From JAHEKD01 sp965204695 (lineage in GTDB: Bacteria > Pseudomonadota > Gammaproteobacteria > Arenicellales > JAHEKD01): a stretch of DNA of 64,000 bases. The notes beneath the pieces are model-generated. The model worked only from the letters and a program-made list of their open reading frames with translations. It ran no database searches and was not told where the DNA came from. A program made the translations under genes and the position numbers. Positions 41,919-50,683 of this stretch are shown piece by piece (position 1 is the stretch's first letter; every line of letters begins with the position of its first letter). The stretch is from contig OZ242007.1 of assembly GCA_965204695.1 (NCBI GenBank), forward strand, positions 1,426,001 through 1,490,000, in the 5' to 3' direction.

Positions 41919-42904
41919 GATGTGGTCCTGCTAACCGGACAGGCGAATGCTTCAAAACGGTGATTGGCCTGCTGTAATAGATCACTGGTGATAGTGAGAT
42001 ACACCGCTGTACTCTTGGGATTGACATGACCCATAAAGGTTGACAGATGATGCAGACGATTTGCCGGATTTAAGTCATCGCGGTACCAACGCAGTAAGGT
42101 ACGCACGGCAAACGAGTGCCGTAAACTATGAACACAAGGATGGGCGGTACCCGGTGCAACGGCATAGGATAATTTGGGTAACAGACGATCCCGAAAGACA
42201 TTACGAATGGTATTGGTGGATATGCTGTGCTTGCCGTTCCAAGAGAATAAGGGGGCGTTGCCTGTAACGGGATAACCGTAAGTCTCACGTTGAGCCAGAT
42301 AATCCCTAAGACGCTGATGCAGCCTGGGGCCAAACGGCAATTGTCGAGTTTTACTAAATTTAGTGTCTCGAATCAGCAGGATATCACGCTCCAAATCAAC
42401 ATCACCATATTGAAGACGAGCGACTTCACTGATACGAAGGCCTAATCCGGCAAGTAACGCAAAAATTATCACATAAGTCGGCCCACGTAAGGGACTGCGG
42501 GGATTATCGGGTAATTGATCTGCAAGTTGAAGCAACTGGCGGATTAAAGACGACTCAAAGATAAACGGTTGCGGCCGCCGTGTTTCTCGCTTCGGCAGAC
42601 TCATCAGTGGTGAAGTCACTATGATCTGTTGATCGATCAGCCATTCATAGAGTCGCCTGATTACACCGAGTAAATGATTATAACTTCTCGGATTATCACG
42701 ATCACGGGATGCCAGAAACTGATCAAGCACCGCGGCGGTGATGTCATCACTATCGTTGATGTTTTGTTCGACTAACCAGCGATCAAACAATCGTAGTGAT
42801 CTGTCTTCAGTGTCAAACTTACAACCCAGTGCCCGTTTAGTGGCGAGATATTGTTTTATCTGCTGAGCAAGTAAGCTCTGGTAGCCTGTCCATAACGTTC
42901 TCAT
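41915..42904 (-). CDS. RIT tyrosine recombinase, middle gene
   Basis: 329 residues. Catalytic segments LAGLGLRISEVARLQ, HSLRHSFAVRTLL and FMGHVNPKSTAVYLTIT. Overlaps both neighbours by 4 bp, so the trio is translated as a coupled unit and probably works as a set. Confidence 0.92.
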   Translation of the reverse strand: MRTLWTGYQSLLAQQIKQYLATKRALGCKFDTEDRSLRLFDRWLVEQNINDSDDITAAVLDQFLASRDRDNPRSYNHLLGVIRRLYEWLIDQQIIVTSPLMSLPKRETRRPQPFIFESSLIRQLLQLADQLPDNPRSPLRGPTYVIIFALLAGLGLRISEVARLQYGDVDLERDILLIRDTKFSKTRQLPFGPRLHQRLRDYLAQRETYGYPVTGNAPLFSWNGKHSISTNTIRNVFRDRLLPKLSYAVAPGTAHPCVHSLRHSFAVRTLLRWYRDDLNPANRLHHLSTFMGHVNPKSTAVYLTITSDLLQQANHRFEAFACPVSRTTS

Positions 42905-44160
42905 AAAATCTCCTCCTCGCCCATGGCAAGCGGACGTAGTTTATGAAGCGCAACCTTGCCATAAATTTGTGTTGATTCTGGCGTTCGGTGACCCACATAA
43001 TCGCCAATGATTTTGAACGGAATATCCGCATTGACCAGCCGCTGGACACACGAATGCCGAAAGGTATGAGAACCGGCACGTCGAACTTTGATGCCTACCG
43101 CATTGATATAGTGACTTGCCCGCTGTGAAACACAATAATGAGAAATGGGTGTATAGGGACTCTTGTTGATCAGGAATAAATCACGGTAGTTAACTTGCGG
43201 ACGAGCACATTGCAAATAGTCAATAATGGCTTGGCCCACACTCGTTGACAGCGGATACAGGGTTGAGTGACCACCCTTACGGCCAGTGATATGCAATTGA
43301 TTCTGTTTCCAATCGATATCATCCAACCGGAGTGCCGCCACTTCTTTTGCGCGTAACCCATAACTGGTCAGTAACAACAAGATTGCATAATCCCGTTTGC
43401 CTTGTGCATCACGCCGATCAATGACATTGAGCACACGTTGCACATCGTCCCAGGTGATTGATCGGGGGATTGAGGATTGCCGATAACGGCGACCTCGGGG
43501 AACAGCCCGAGCAAGATCAGTGTTAATCTTCTCTTGGCGGTAAAGATACCGAAAAAATGTCCGTAAGGCACTGCCATAACCGCACACCGTCAACGGCGAA
43601 AGTCGTTTGGCACAATCAATCATAAATTCATTAATTAACTCAGGGGTAATCAATGAAAAATCGTCAACACCTGCTTGGCTAAGATATGATTCAAATACCC
43701 CTAAATCATATTTATACCGACGGATGGTGTCTGGCCGTAGTCCCCGCTCATCGTGCAAATGGGGAAAGAACCCCGGAACGGATGCTTCAAAGGGTAACGG
43801 ATCACATGGTTTATCTATCTTAAATTCTGGCAAGATCAACTTAAGCATCTGTTCAATAGGAACTCGAGCCGTTGCACGTACACAGGCTCGATCTTTGGCA
43901 CTCTTACACCAGCCACTGTGCGTTTGCACCCATTGATCAACAAAGGGAAACAATAAAGCGGGCAAGTCTGACCAGGTGCTGGCCTCACATGACCGAGCAT
44001 ATTGATTAAAACGGATCAGTATTTGAACTGAGCGGATGACGGTGACGCGAGCGGCTTGACGGTCTGTCAGCCAATTAACGTATTGATCAATAGCTGGACC
44101 CAGCCATAATGCTCGAATACGATCCAACGTGCGGGGTTTGGAATAATAACGTTCCAACAT
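42901..44160 (-). CDS. RIT tyrosine recombinase, first gene
   Basis: 419 residues, the longest of the three, with an extra N-terminal region of about 100 residues before the core-binding domain. Catalytic segments LTSYGLRAKEVAALR, HTFRHSCVQRL and GDYVGHRTPESTQIYGKV. Start at ATG 44160 with TAGGAGGT upstream. First in the operon. Confidence 0.92.
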   Translation of the reverse strand: MLERYYSKPRTLDRIRALWLGPAIDQYVNWLTDRQAARVTVIRSVQILIRFNQYARSCEASTWSDLPALLFPFVDQWVQTHSGWCKSAKDRACVRATARVPIEQMLKLILPEFKIDKPCDPLPFEASVPGFFPHLHDERGLRPDTIRRYKYDLGVFESYLSQAGVDDFSLITPELINEFMIDCAKRLSPLTVCGYGSALRTFFRYLYRQEKINTDLARAVPRGRRYRQSSIPRSITWDDVQRVLNVIDRRDAQGKRDYAILLLLTSYGLRAKEVAALRLDDIDWKQNQLHITGRKGGHSTLYPLSTSVGQAIIDYLQCARPQVNYRDLFLINKSPYTPISHYCVSQRASHYINAVGIKVRRAGSHTFRHSCVQRLVNADIPFKIIGDYVGHRTPESTQIYGKVALHKLRPLAMGEEEIL

Positions 44161-44213
44161 AAATAACCTCCTATCTAAAATTTATAAGGAGGCCATAGCA
44201 TGCGCCTGATCAC

Positions 44214-44305
44214 ATCATTATGTGGCCAAACATGAAAGCATAAAATTAAAAATCAATACGATAGGTCAATATGGGCACATAATGAAACTGGCAACATAAG
44301 GCACA
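44214..44305. repeat. RIT right inverted repeat
   Basis: Mirror of the left arm: CATTATGTGGCCA near 44216, a long AT segment with CAATACGATAGGTCAATATG and GCACATAATG, then CTGGCAACATAAGGCACA at the outer end. The gap between the first RIT gene and this arm holds a ribosome binding site and probable promoter. Confidence 0.88.
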
Positions 44306-44901
44306 CAATCATCCCAGCGGTGCGCCAAGAAGCGTGTTAGTTAAATGTTACGCAAGTAACTCAATTACAGGAGTTAATTGATGGCTAGAGGAGCATGCAT
44401 CGTATGTTAGGCCATATTATGTGTGAAGCCTCCTCGACAATGTGGTCGGTATCTGCCCTAACAGATGCTGGACTGATAGCCAGAATCTTACTATGACTAC
44501 GAAAGAAACCAATGTCTGACGCCTCGAAGATTGGACTGTCCGTTATCAAAGTTAGGGCCAGGGCAGAGTTGCCGGAGACTTATCTGGCTTGGGTAAGTCA
44601 GTCTACGACGGGCCGACGATCATCACTCCTGACTTTACTTGGTGATTGTCCCGGTAGCGAGCGAAGCAACGAGCTGAGCCAGGGGTAGAGTTGGAGTCTA
44701 CGGTAAGGTGCTGACGTAACTAACATGAACTTGGGAACCGTTGATCGCTACCTTTTTGAGGTACGGGCGCCTGAACCCTTATGTGGTCAACGGGGCGGAG
44801 TCTTCGTAGTAGTCGGAGGTTGGGAAAGCCAGCCACATGGCAAAGGAAGACAGTTCAACAAAGTGTATGTTCAATGTGAACTAAGCTGGAGATAAACGGT
44901 A

Positions 44902-46584
44902 ATGTTGACATCGATGATAGCTGAAAAGCAGCGAACCCTTGCAAGCAAAGCCTCAGATGATCCAACATACCGATTTAACCGTCTGTATGACCTTCTACAC
45001 TGGGATAAATGGATTCATCATGCGGCACAGGCGGTACTGTCCCGACCGGGCAGCCGAACAGATGGTGTGGACGGTACGACCCGCAATTACTTCAAGGATC
45101 ATTATGATTGCCAAATGGCAATGTTGATGAGCCAACTGAAGCGCAAGATGTACCAACCACTTCCGGTAAAACGGGTTCACATTCCTAAAGCCAATGGACG
45201 CAAACGACCGTTGGGCATTCCTGCCCTGCGGGATCGTATTGTTCAAGAAGCGATACGAATGGCGCTAGACCCGATTTACGAGAGTGATTTCCAACCCTAT
45301 TCGTTTGGCTTTCGCAAAGGACGGCGTACCATGGATGCAATAGCCGTATTAATGCCGCTGGCCAACACCAGCATCAAGCACTACTACGTTATTGAAGGCG
45401 ACCTAAAAAGTTACTTCGATACGGTCAATCACCGTATCTTGATGAAGTTACTGCGAAAACGGATTGCCGACGATTCCCTTCTGAACCTGATCCATCGGTT
45501 TCTTAAGGCCGGTGTCATGGATGAGCAGCTCTTTGCGCAAACAAAAACAGGTGTGCCGCAAGGGGGAATTATTTCCCCACTGTTGGCGAACATCTATCTC
45601 AATGAGTTTGACAAATGGGCCGATCAGAAATGGCACGTTAGCCCTTATGAAAAACAGAAAAACCGGCTAGCAGGTCGAGGGAATTATGTCATGGTGCGCT
45701 ATGCCGATGATTTTGTTGTCGTCAGTAATGACGGGATTGCCGGTGTTAGGCAGACCAAGGCTGACATAAAGGCGTTTCTTCAGGATAAGCTCAAGTTGAC
45801 CTTATCCGATGAAAAGACCCGTATCACACATGTTAATAAAGGGTATGACTTTCTCGGACTTACAATCCGTAGAGCCAAACCCGAAGGCCGCTGGGTGGTT
45901 CATCTCAGACCGGCCTTAAACAGTGTGAAACGAGTAAAAGCCAAGATCAAAAGCCTGACGGCCCAAAACCAAACACTGTATGATGAATATACCAAGATGC
46001 AGCAACTCAATCAGGTGGTACGAGGATGGTGTGAATACTACAAACACACCTCTTTACAATCTGATTTAGAAACCATCAGCCGATATGCCTGGCATCGATA
46101 CCACAAGTGGTTATTGAGGAAATATAAAGGCAGTCGAAAGGTACAACTTATCAAGCAGAAGACCCGTACCATCCTACGGCGGCAACGATGGGTTGCCAGT
46201 ACCCATGGCCTTGAGTTACATCAATGGCTTCCCTCACCAACGGAATTACAGCGTTCCCGCTACAGAATGAAAGGCCGTAAAGGCTTTGATCATCCTTATC
46301 TAGCGGAGCATGTTGAAACGTTGGTGCCTGAGGGACACAAGGGACCCAAGCCTGCTATTTATCGCACCCAGCGAGGTGAAGCGGGTTATCGAGGTGCCCC
46401 GATGGATTGGCACTATCGTCGACTTAAAGTATTAAAACGTGATGGCTTTGCTTGTGTACACTGCAAAGACCAGAACGATTTACATGTCCACCACAAGAAA
46501 GGACGTAAATCCTGGGCCGTGAAGGATTTGGTAACTTTATGTCGTTATCATCATCGTCATGCTCATGGTCTTGCTACAAGTTAA
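44902..46584 (+). CDS. ltrA: group II intron reverse transcriptase/maturase with HNH domain
   Basis: 560 residues. RT domain (about 75-345) with IPALRDRIVQEAIRMALDPI, FQPYSFGFRKGRRTMDAI, GVPQGGIISPLLANIYL and the catalytic MVRYADDFVVV. Domain X follows, then an HNH endonuclease at the C-terminus with CVHCKDQNDLHVHHKKG and CRYHHRHAH. Complete length. It would splice and retrohome the intron. Confidence 0.94.
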   Translation: MLTSMIAEKQRTLASKASDDPTYRFNRLYDLLHWDKWIHHAAQAVLSRPGSRTDGVDGTTRNYFKDHYDCQMAMLMSQLKRKMYQPLPVKRVHIPKANGRKRPLGIPALRDRIVQEAIRMALDPIYESDFQPYSFGFRKGRRTMDAIAVLMPLANTSIKHYYVIEGDLKSYFDTVNHRILMKLLRKRIADDSLLNLIHRFLKAGVMDEQLFAQTKTGVPQGGIISPLLANIYLNEFDKWADQKWHVSPYEKQKNRLAGRGNYVMVRYADDFVVVSNDGIAGVRQTKADIKAFLQDKLKLTLSDEKTRITHVNKGYDFLGLTIRRAKPEGRWVVHLRPALNSVKRVKAKIKSLTAQNQTLYDEYTKMQQLNQVVRGWCEYYKHTSLQSDLETISRYAWHRYHKWLLRKYKGSRKVQLIKQKTRTILRRQRWVASTHGLELHQWLPSPTELQRSRYRMKGRKGFDHPYLAEHVETLVPEGHKGPKPAIYRTQRGEAGYRGAPMDWHYRRLKVLKRDGFACVHCKDQNDLHVHHKKGRKSWAVKDLVTLCRYHHRHAHGLATS

Positions 46585-46600
46585 CTGATTGTTGAATGGA

Positions 46601-46634
<34 letters not shown>

Positions 46635-46704
46635 GGAGAGAGGAATGGGAGAAACCGCTGATCGGAAGATCCGTATGGCGCTCCTGTTCCTACTCTACCA
46701 GTAT

Positions 46705-46841
46705 GTGAACCCAGTGCTGCGGATCAATCCATTACACTTCGCCTTAAAGAGGCACTCGCCTTGATAGATGTTCGAGTTTTAGACCATATAATTGTAGGCG
46801 GTTCGACATGTATGAGCTTTGCTGAGAGAGGCTATCTCTAA
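46705..46841 (+). pseudogene. radC-family gene, last part
   Basis: Reads EPSAADQSITLRLKEALALI then DVRVLDHIIVGGSTCMSFAE RGYL and stop. It continues the JAB domain from 40294-40600 via 44301-44319, with all catalytic segments present if both insertions are removed. Confidence 0.9.
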
Positions 46842-46845
46842 TGTT

Positions 46846-46879
46846 CACCGTCCTTTTAACATAAGGGGCGGTGATTTTT
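46846..46879 (+). terminator. intrinsic terminator after radC
   Basis: CACCGTCC (46846-46853) pairs with GGGCGGTG (46866-46873), 8 bp with one G-T pair, followed by ATTTTTA. Four bases after the radC stop. Confidence 0.85.
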
Positions 46880-46923
46880 ATGTAAAATGATTGCAGAAAA
46901 ATTAATCCGACAAGTCAGACAAT

Positions 46924-47865
46924 ATGAACACAGAGAAAAAAATCACAAAAAACCGACCGCCTTTTGGATTCACTTGGCAAGACAGTGAACTCGTCCAGGT
47001 CAAAGAAGAAGTACCGATCTATGCTGAATTATTTGAGTTGTACCTGATTCATAAACGTAAACAGACTGTGGCCCGTATTCTTAATGAGCAAGGTTATCGA
47101 ACACGAACAGGAAAGAAATTTACTTTTACAGCCGTTGACCGATTACTACGCAACCCTACTGCTAAAGGTATATATAGCTACAGTGTTTGTGAACCGGGCA
47201 CAGGTATTAATAAACAGCATGAAATGCGTATCTCCCCTATCGTGAGCAAAGAGACCTGGAGCCAGGCTCAAGCCATAATGGCATCCCAAAAAGGCAAACA
47301 AACTCGATCAGCCACTCAGGATGTTTTTCTTGGCAAAGTGTATTGTGGATGTGAACAGCCAATGGAGATTCTATCGAAATCGTTAAACTACTCCTGCCAC
47401 AAGTGCAATTCCGAAATCCCGATTGATGACGTGCATGCTATTTTCGAAAAATCCATTGAAGATATTCCATTCCCTGATCAAAAAACACTCGATAATCTAG
47501 CTGGAAATAAACATCCTAATTCCACATCAGCAATCAAGTCTAAAATCTCAAAATTAGAACACGATATTGAAAAATTGTTCGAGTTACATAGTGCCGAAGC
47601 GATTTCGTTGGATATATTCAAACAACGCCATGAAAAGCTCAACACCCAGCTTAATGGCTTAAATCAAACCTTATCTAAATTAGATCAGAAACCAATTAAA
47701 ACCTACGATTCATTATTAGCCTACTGGCACTCTATCGATACCAAAACCCAGCATCTGATTGCTGATATTATTCTTCACGACCTTACGTTGAAATCGAATG
47801 TGGCGGCTATTTCTCTCTATCCCCTTTTTAACTTCGCCCAACAAGTCCACGTAAGGGGGGTGTAA
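46924..47865 (+). CDS. serine-recombinase-type protein without catalytic domain
   Basis: 313 residues. Begins directly with the 'recombinase' DNA-binding domain (RPPFGFTWQDSELVQVKEEV, ARILNEQGYRTRTGKKFTFT AVDRLLRNPT), followed by a zinc-ribbon (VYCGCEQPME..NYSCHKCNSE), a coiled coil (about 200-260) and an end domain. The N-terminal resolvase domain with the catalytic Ser is missing, and the upstream DNA ends in a terminator, so the short form appears natural or was truncated earlier. It may bind att DNA as a regulator or directionality factor, but that is speculative. Confidence 0.82.
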   Translation: MNTEKKITKNRPPFGFTWQDSELVQVKEEVPIYAELFELYLIHKRKQTVARILNEQGYRTRTGKKFTFTAVDRLLRNPTAKGIYSYSVCEPGTGINKQHEMRISPIVSKETWSQAQAIMASQKGKQTRSATQDVFLGKVYCGCEQPMEILSKSLNYSCHKCNSEIPIDDVHAIFEKSIEDIPFPDQKTLDNLAGNKHPNSTSAIKSKISKLEHDIEKLFELHSAEAISLDIFKQRHEKLNTQLNGLNQTLSKLDQKPIKTYDSLLAYWHSIDTKTQHLIADIILHDLTLKSNVAAISLYPLFNFAQQVHVRGV

Positions 47866-48095
47866 CGTGTACATCCTGGAAATTGGCACAACCACTTAAA
47901 AACTGATTCAAACTAATCTATACTGGATAACGCTGTTTAGATCATTGAATTCTCAATAACGGCTGTGATGCATTAAGCATCACCACCAACCTGAGACTTT
48001 GATGAGCTTACTGATCGAGTAGAAATCAACACATTTCACTGATCATAAGCCAAACAGCTTGTGCTTCTTGGCACATGGCTTAAGGAAACCTAACC
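47866..48095. other. intergenic region with two hairpins
   Basis: GTGATGC (47965-47971) and GCATCAC (47977-47983) form a 7-bp hairpin. A looser stem (AAGCCA / TGGCTT) lies near 48048-48083, just before the next gene. No T-runs. Probably the leader of the downstream small gene; no gene seen. Confidence 0.4.
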
Positions 48096-48323
48096 ATGAA
48101 GCTAAGTGAAACTGCACAATTATTGTATGACAAATACGGCCAGATCACGCTCACCACCGAGCAATTGGCAGAGGTTCTGCATTACAGAACACCAAGAGTG
48201 CTGCTAAATGCCGTCAGTGCTGAGCGCTGCCCAGTCCATACATTTAAATGCGGAAAACTTCGTGTCGCAGATATCCGTGATGTCGCGGATTATCTGGACC
48301 GAAGACGACGCATGGCGTTATAG
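48096..48323 (+). CDS. small DNA-binding (excisionase/regulator-like) protein
   Basis: 75 residues. YDKYGQITLTTEQLAEVLHY begins a winged-helix-like domain; GKLRVADIRDVADYLDRRRR ends it with a basic tail. Similar layout to the protein at 32651-32893. Followed by a terminator 4 bp after the stop. Likely an element-encoded regulator or excisionase. Confidence 0.7.
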   Translation: MKLSETAQLLYDKYGQITLTTEQLAEVLHYRTPRVLLNAVSAERCPVHTFKCGKLRVADIRDVADYLDRRRRMAL

Positions 48324-48326
48324 CCG

Positions 48327-48358
48327 AAAAGCCGGGGCCTACCTGCCTCGGCTTTTTA
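48327..48358 (+). terminator. intrinsic terminator
   Basis: AAAGCCG(G)GGC ... GCC(T)CGGCTTT stem around a CTACCT loop, followed by TTTT. Directly after the small DNA-binding gene. Confidence 0.88.
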
Positions 48359-48417
48359 CAAATCTGGTGAAAAGAATTAAGACGTTCTCAATTTACTTTA
48401 CAGCTAAGTTTTTACAT

Positions 48418-48879
48418 CTAGTTTCTGGATTTCTTAATTCGCTCAAGTTTTAACTTCTTAATTTCATTCTTTATATCTCGCAATTCATCCGAGTCCGTAA
48501 ATCTCAAATCTATTGCCAATTTCATCGGAATAATGGATGAAACAAATAGAATGCAGAATATTGTTATATTTATTGCAAACGAATCCTTATCAATACTATT
48601 TAATATACTAAGAAATTCAAAAATGTTTGAAATACCCTTGCTACTAAAATATTGAAATACGAAGTAACCAAATACAAGAATCACAACGAATACCAAAGCT
48701 GCTATAAGAAACAGCTTTATTGCTCGAGCACTTCTATCCGCATTAATTCTGCTTTCACGCTTGTGAAGAGCAAATATCTCGTTATCTATATCTGACTGAG
48801 TTCGTTGATTTTGTATTTTGGTTGAGTTATCAACAATATTAATTTCATCAGCGTTAACATCTTTAAGTTTGGTTTTCAT
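48418..48879 (-). CDS. hypothetical two-helix membrane protein
   Basis: 153 residues from ATG 48879 (GGAG seven nt upstream; an ATG four codons earlier would bury that site). Charged N-terminus (about 1-50), two membrane segments (about 55-80 and 100-125), and a Lys-rich cytoplasmic C-terminal helix (SDELRDIKNEIKKLKLERIK). No family recognised. AT-rich. Divergent from the HTH/integrase pair, across a 283-bp AT-rich gap in which I see nothing definite. Confidence 0.6.
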   Translation of the reverse strand: MKTKLKDVNADEINIVDNSTKIQNQRTQSDIDNEIFALHKRESRINADRSARAIKLFLIAALVFVVILVFGYFVFQYFSSKGISNIFEFLSILNSIDKDSFAINITIFCILFVSSIIPMKLAIDLRFTDSDELRDIKNEIKKLKLERIKKSRN

Positions 48880-49162
48880 TGAAATCTCCATAATTAGTCG
48901 AATTTCAAAAATAGAAAACCATTCTGAATCCTAAATGAATATTTTCATAGTTAATATCAGAAATATCGCTATTTCATATCACCAGTAAGCCTTGGATTTC
49001 TTGCTAACTAGCTAATACATCCAAGAGAATAAAGTTTGTTTTTGTAAAAAAAATCAAAAAGAGGACTATCTACAAACAAGTCGCAATACCTTGAAATTTT
49101 CAAATCCTGGAAAATCCACCACAATTATATGACTTAAATTCTTCTGTCCTTGTAACCGAAAA

Positions 49163-49480
49163 ATGTCAGACCAAACTCTACAAACGCTCAACCTAGAACA
49201 GGCCGCAGAGTTTCTTCAGCTATCCTGCAATGCCCTTCGTGAAAAAGCCAAATGTGGTGCAATCCCAGGAGCTAAAATTGGAAAACGCTGGGTGTTTATT
49301 AAATCTGACCTTGTCGGGTGTATCAGATCACGGTATGCTACTTCCCGGCAAGCGTTGCAAGTGGCAATCATGGAGAAATCTTTATGTCACTATACAAACG
49401 CAAAAACACCTGGTGGGTCCGGTTTACGGCCCCAGACGGAACGCGAGTACGACGCTCTGCTCAAACGAAAAGCAAAGTAG
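49163..49480 (+). CDS. excisionase-like helix-turn-helix protein
   Basis: 105 residues. Residues about 8-50 are a MerR-like Xis/HTH_17 domain (LNLEQAAEFLQLSCNALREK, GAIPGAKIGKRWVFIKSDLV). The C-terminus overlaps the integrase start by 97 bp in another frame. An excision-directing or regulatory role next to the integrase is usual for this family. The overlap implies translational coupling. Confidence 0.8.
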   Translation: MSDQTLQTLNLEQAAEFLQLSCNALREKAKCGAIPGAKIGKRWVFIKSDLVGCIRSRYATSRQALQVAIMEKSLCHYTNAKTPGGSGLRPQTEREYDALLKRKAK

Positions 49481-50451
49481 CGGCCCAGGAGTTTCACGAC
49501 AAACTCAAGGCGCAATACTGGGATGCTATTAAGTTAGGTCAAAAACCCCAGCGAACCTGGCAGGAAGCTGTCATTCGTTGGTTGTCTGAGACCCGGCATA
49601 AAGCGTCTCATGAAGACGATAAAATGAATCTCAGATGGCTTGATCAGTATGCAAAGGACTGCTCGTTAGATCAGATCAACCGAGATTGGATTGATCACGT
49701 TACTTCAGAGCGTTTGAGCACAGGTGTCAGCCATGCCACGGTGAACAGGATGTTATCAGTCATACGCGCGATGATGCGAAAAGCTGAGCGAGAATGGGAA
49801 TGGATTGAAAGAGCACCTTATGTCAGGTTGCTGCCTGAACCCAAACGCCGAATTCGATGGTTAACCAAGGAAGAAGCAAACAGGTTACTGATCTGCCTTC
49901 CTGATCACCTAGAAGCCATGGTCAGATTTAGCTTAGCTACAGGTCTTCGTAAATCAAACGTCACTGAACTGAGTTGGTCACAAATCAGCATGGAACGGCG
50001 TGTTGCCTGGATTCATGCGGATCAAGCAAAGGCTAAGCGGAGTATTAATGTTCCACTAAATATGGATGCCCTAATGGTGTTACAAGATCAAATTGGAAAA
50101 CACATGGAACGTGTATTTACCTATAAAGGTAATCCTATTAACCAAGTCAATACGAAAGCCTGGAAGAAGGGTTTGAAGAAAGCTGGAATCCTGAACTTTC
50201 GCTGGCATGATCTCAGGCACACTTGGGCAAGCTGGCACGTCCAACAAGGTACCCCATTGGCCGTGCTGCAAGAGTTAGGGGGTTGGGAAAGTAGTGAAAT
50301 GGTTAGACGATATGCACATCTAGGAAATGAACATACAGCCGTCTATGCGAATCAACTTTCCCTGCAATCTGACTCAATTAGGGGCACATTTGGCACAAAT
50401 CTGGCACACTGCACAGTGTTGGATAGCCACAAAATAAACGTAAGTCATTGA
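49384..50451 (+). CDS. int: tyrosine integrase of the tRNA-Lys island
   Basis: 355 residues from ATG 49384 with GGAG eight nt upstream. N-terminal arm-binding fold (MSLYKRKNTWWVRFTAPDGT), SAM-like core-binding domain, catalytic residues Arg in LATGLRKSNV, H-x-x-R in WHDLRHTWAS, Tyr in MVRRYAHLG; the second His is Trp (LGGW), common in this prophage-type group. It lies 6 bp from the tRNA-Lys 3' end, the expected place for the enzyme that inserted the island. Full length, so excision is possible. Confidence 0.93.
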   Translation: MSLYKRKNTWWVRFTAPDGTRVRRSAQTKSKVAAQEFHDKLKAQYWDAIKLGQKPQRTWQEAVIRWLSETRHKASHEDDKMNLRWLDQYAKDCSLDQINRDWIDHVTSERLSTGVSHATVNRMLSVIRAMMRKAEREWEWIERAPYVRLLPEPKRRIRWLTKEEANRLLICLPDHLEAMVRFSLATGLRKSNVTELSWSQISMERRVAWIHADQAKAKRSINVPLNMDALMVLQDQIGKHMERVFTYKGNPINQVNTKAWKKGLKKAGILNFRWHDLRHTWASWHVQQGTPLAVLQELGGWESSEMVRRYAHLGNEHTAVYANQLSLQSDSIRGTFGTNLAHCTVLDSHKINVSH

Positions 50452-50457
50452 TATTAT

Positions 50458-50503
50458 TGGTGGGCCGTGGGCGACTCGAACGCCCGACCACCTGATTAAA
50501 AGT
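50458..50503 (-). other. attachment-site repeat in tRNA-Lys, right copy
   Basis: The 46 bp shared with 1332-1377. The tRNA remains whole because the insertion restored its 3' half. Confidence 0.88.
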
Positions 50504-50533
50504 CAGATGCTCTACCAACTGAGCTAACGGCCC
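50458..50533 (-). tRNA. tRNA-Lys(TTT)
   Basis: 76 nt with encoded CCA. Acceptor stem GGGCCGT/ACGGCCC, D arm with AGCTCAGTTGGTAGAGC, anticodon TTT in the loop CTTTTAA, T arm GGGCG-TTCGAGT-CGCCC. Only full tRNA in the window. Confidence 0.97.
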
Positions 50534-50683
50534 ATCAAGAAGTAAAACCTATATCAGGCTTTGGCAAGGGTGCTGATTATCCTGTTTGCCTGGATAACTG
50601 TCAACTAATCAGTGCTTTAACGGCCCATTTCTTGCTAACACACTAGCCACCAATTCAGCGGCTTCATTTTTGGGTTTATTTAG

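Larger units (their letters stand above)
40601..44305 (-). mobile_element. RIT element (recombinase in trio)
   Basis: About 3.7 kb with three overlapping tyrosine recombinase genes on the minus strand and long terminal inverted repeats (40621-40711 and 44214-44305, about 90 bp, few mismatches). Within the ends the word CACATAATG/CATTATGTG recurs in both directions, as expected of recombinase binding sites. This matches the described RIT architecture. It interrupts radC inside the JAMM-motif codons. Confidence 0.92.
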
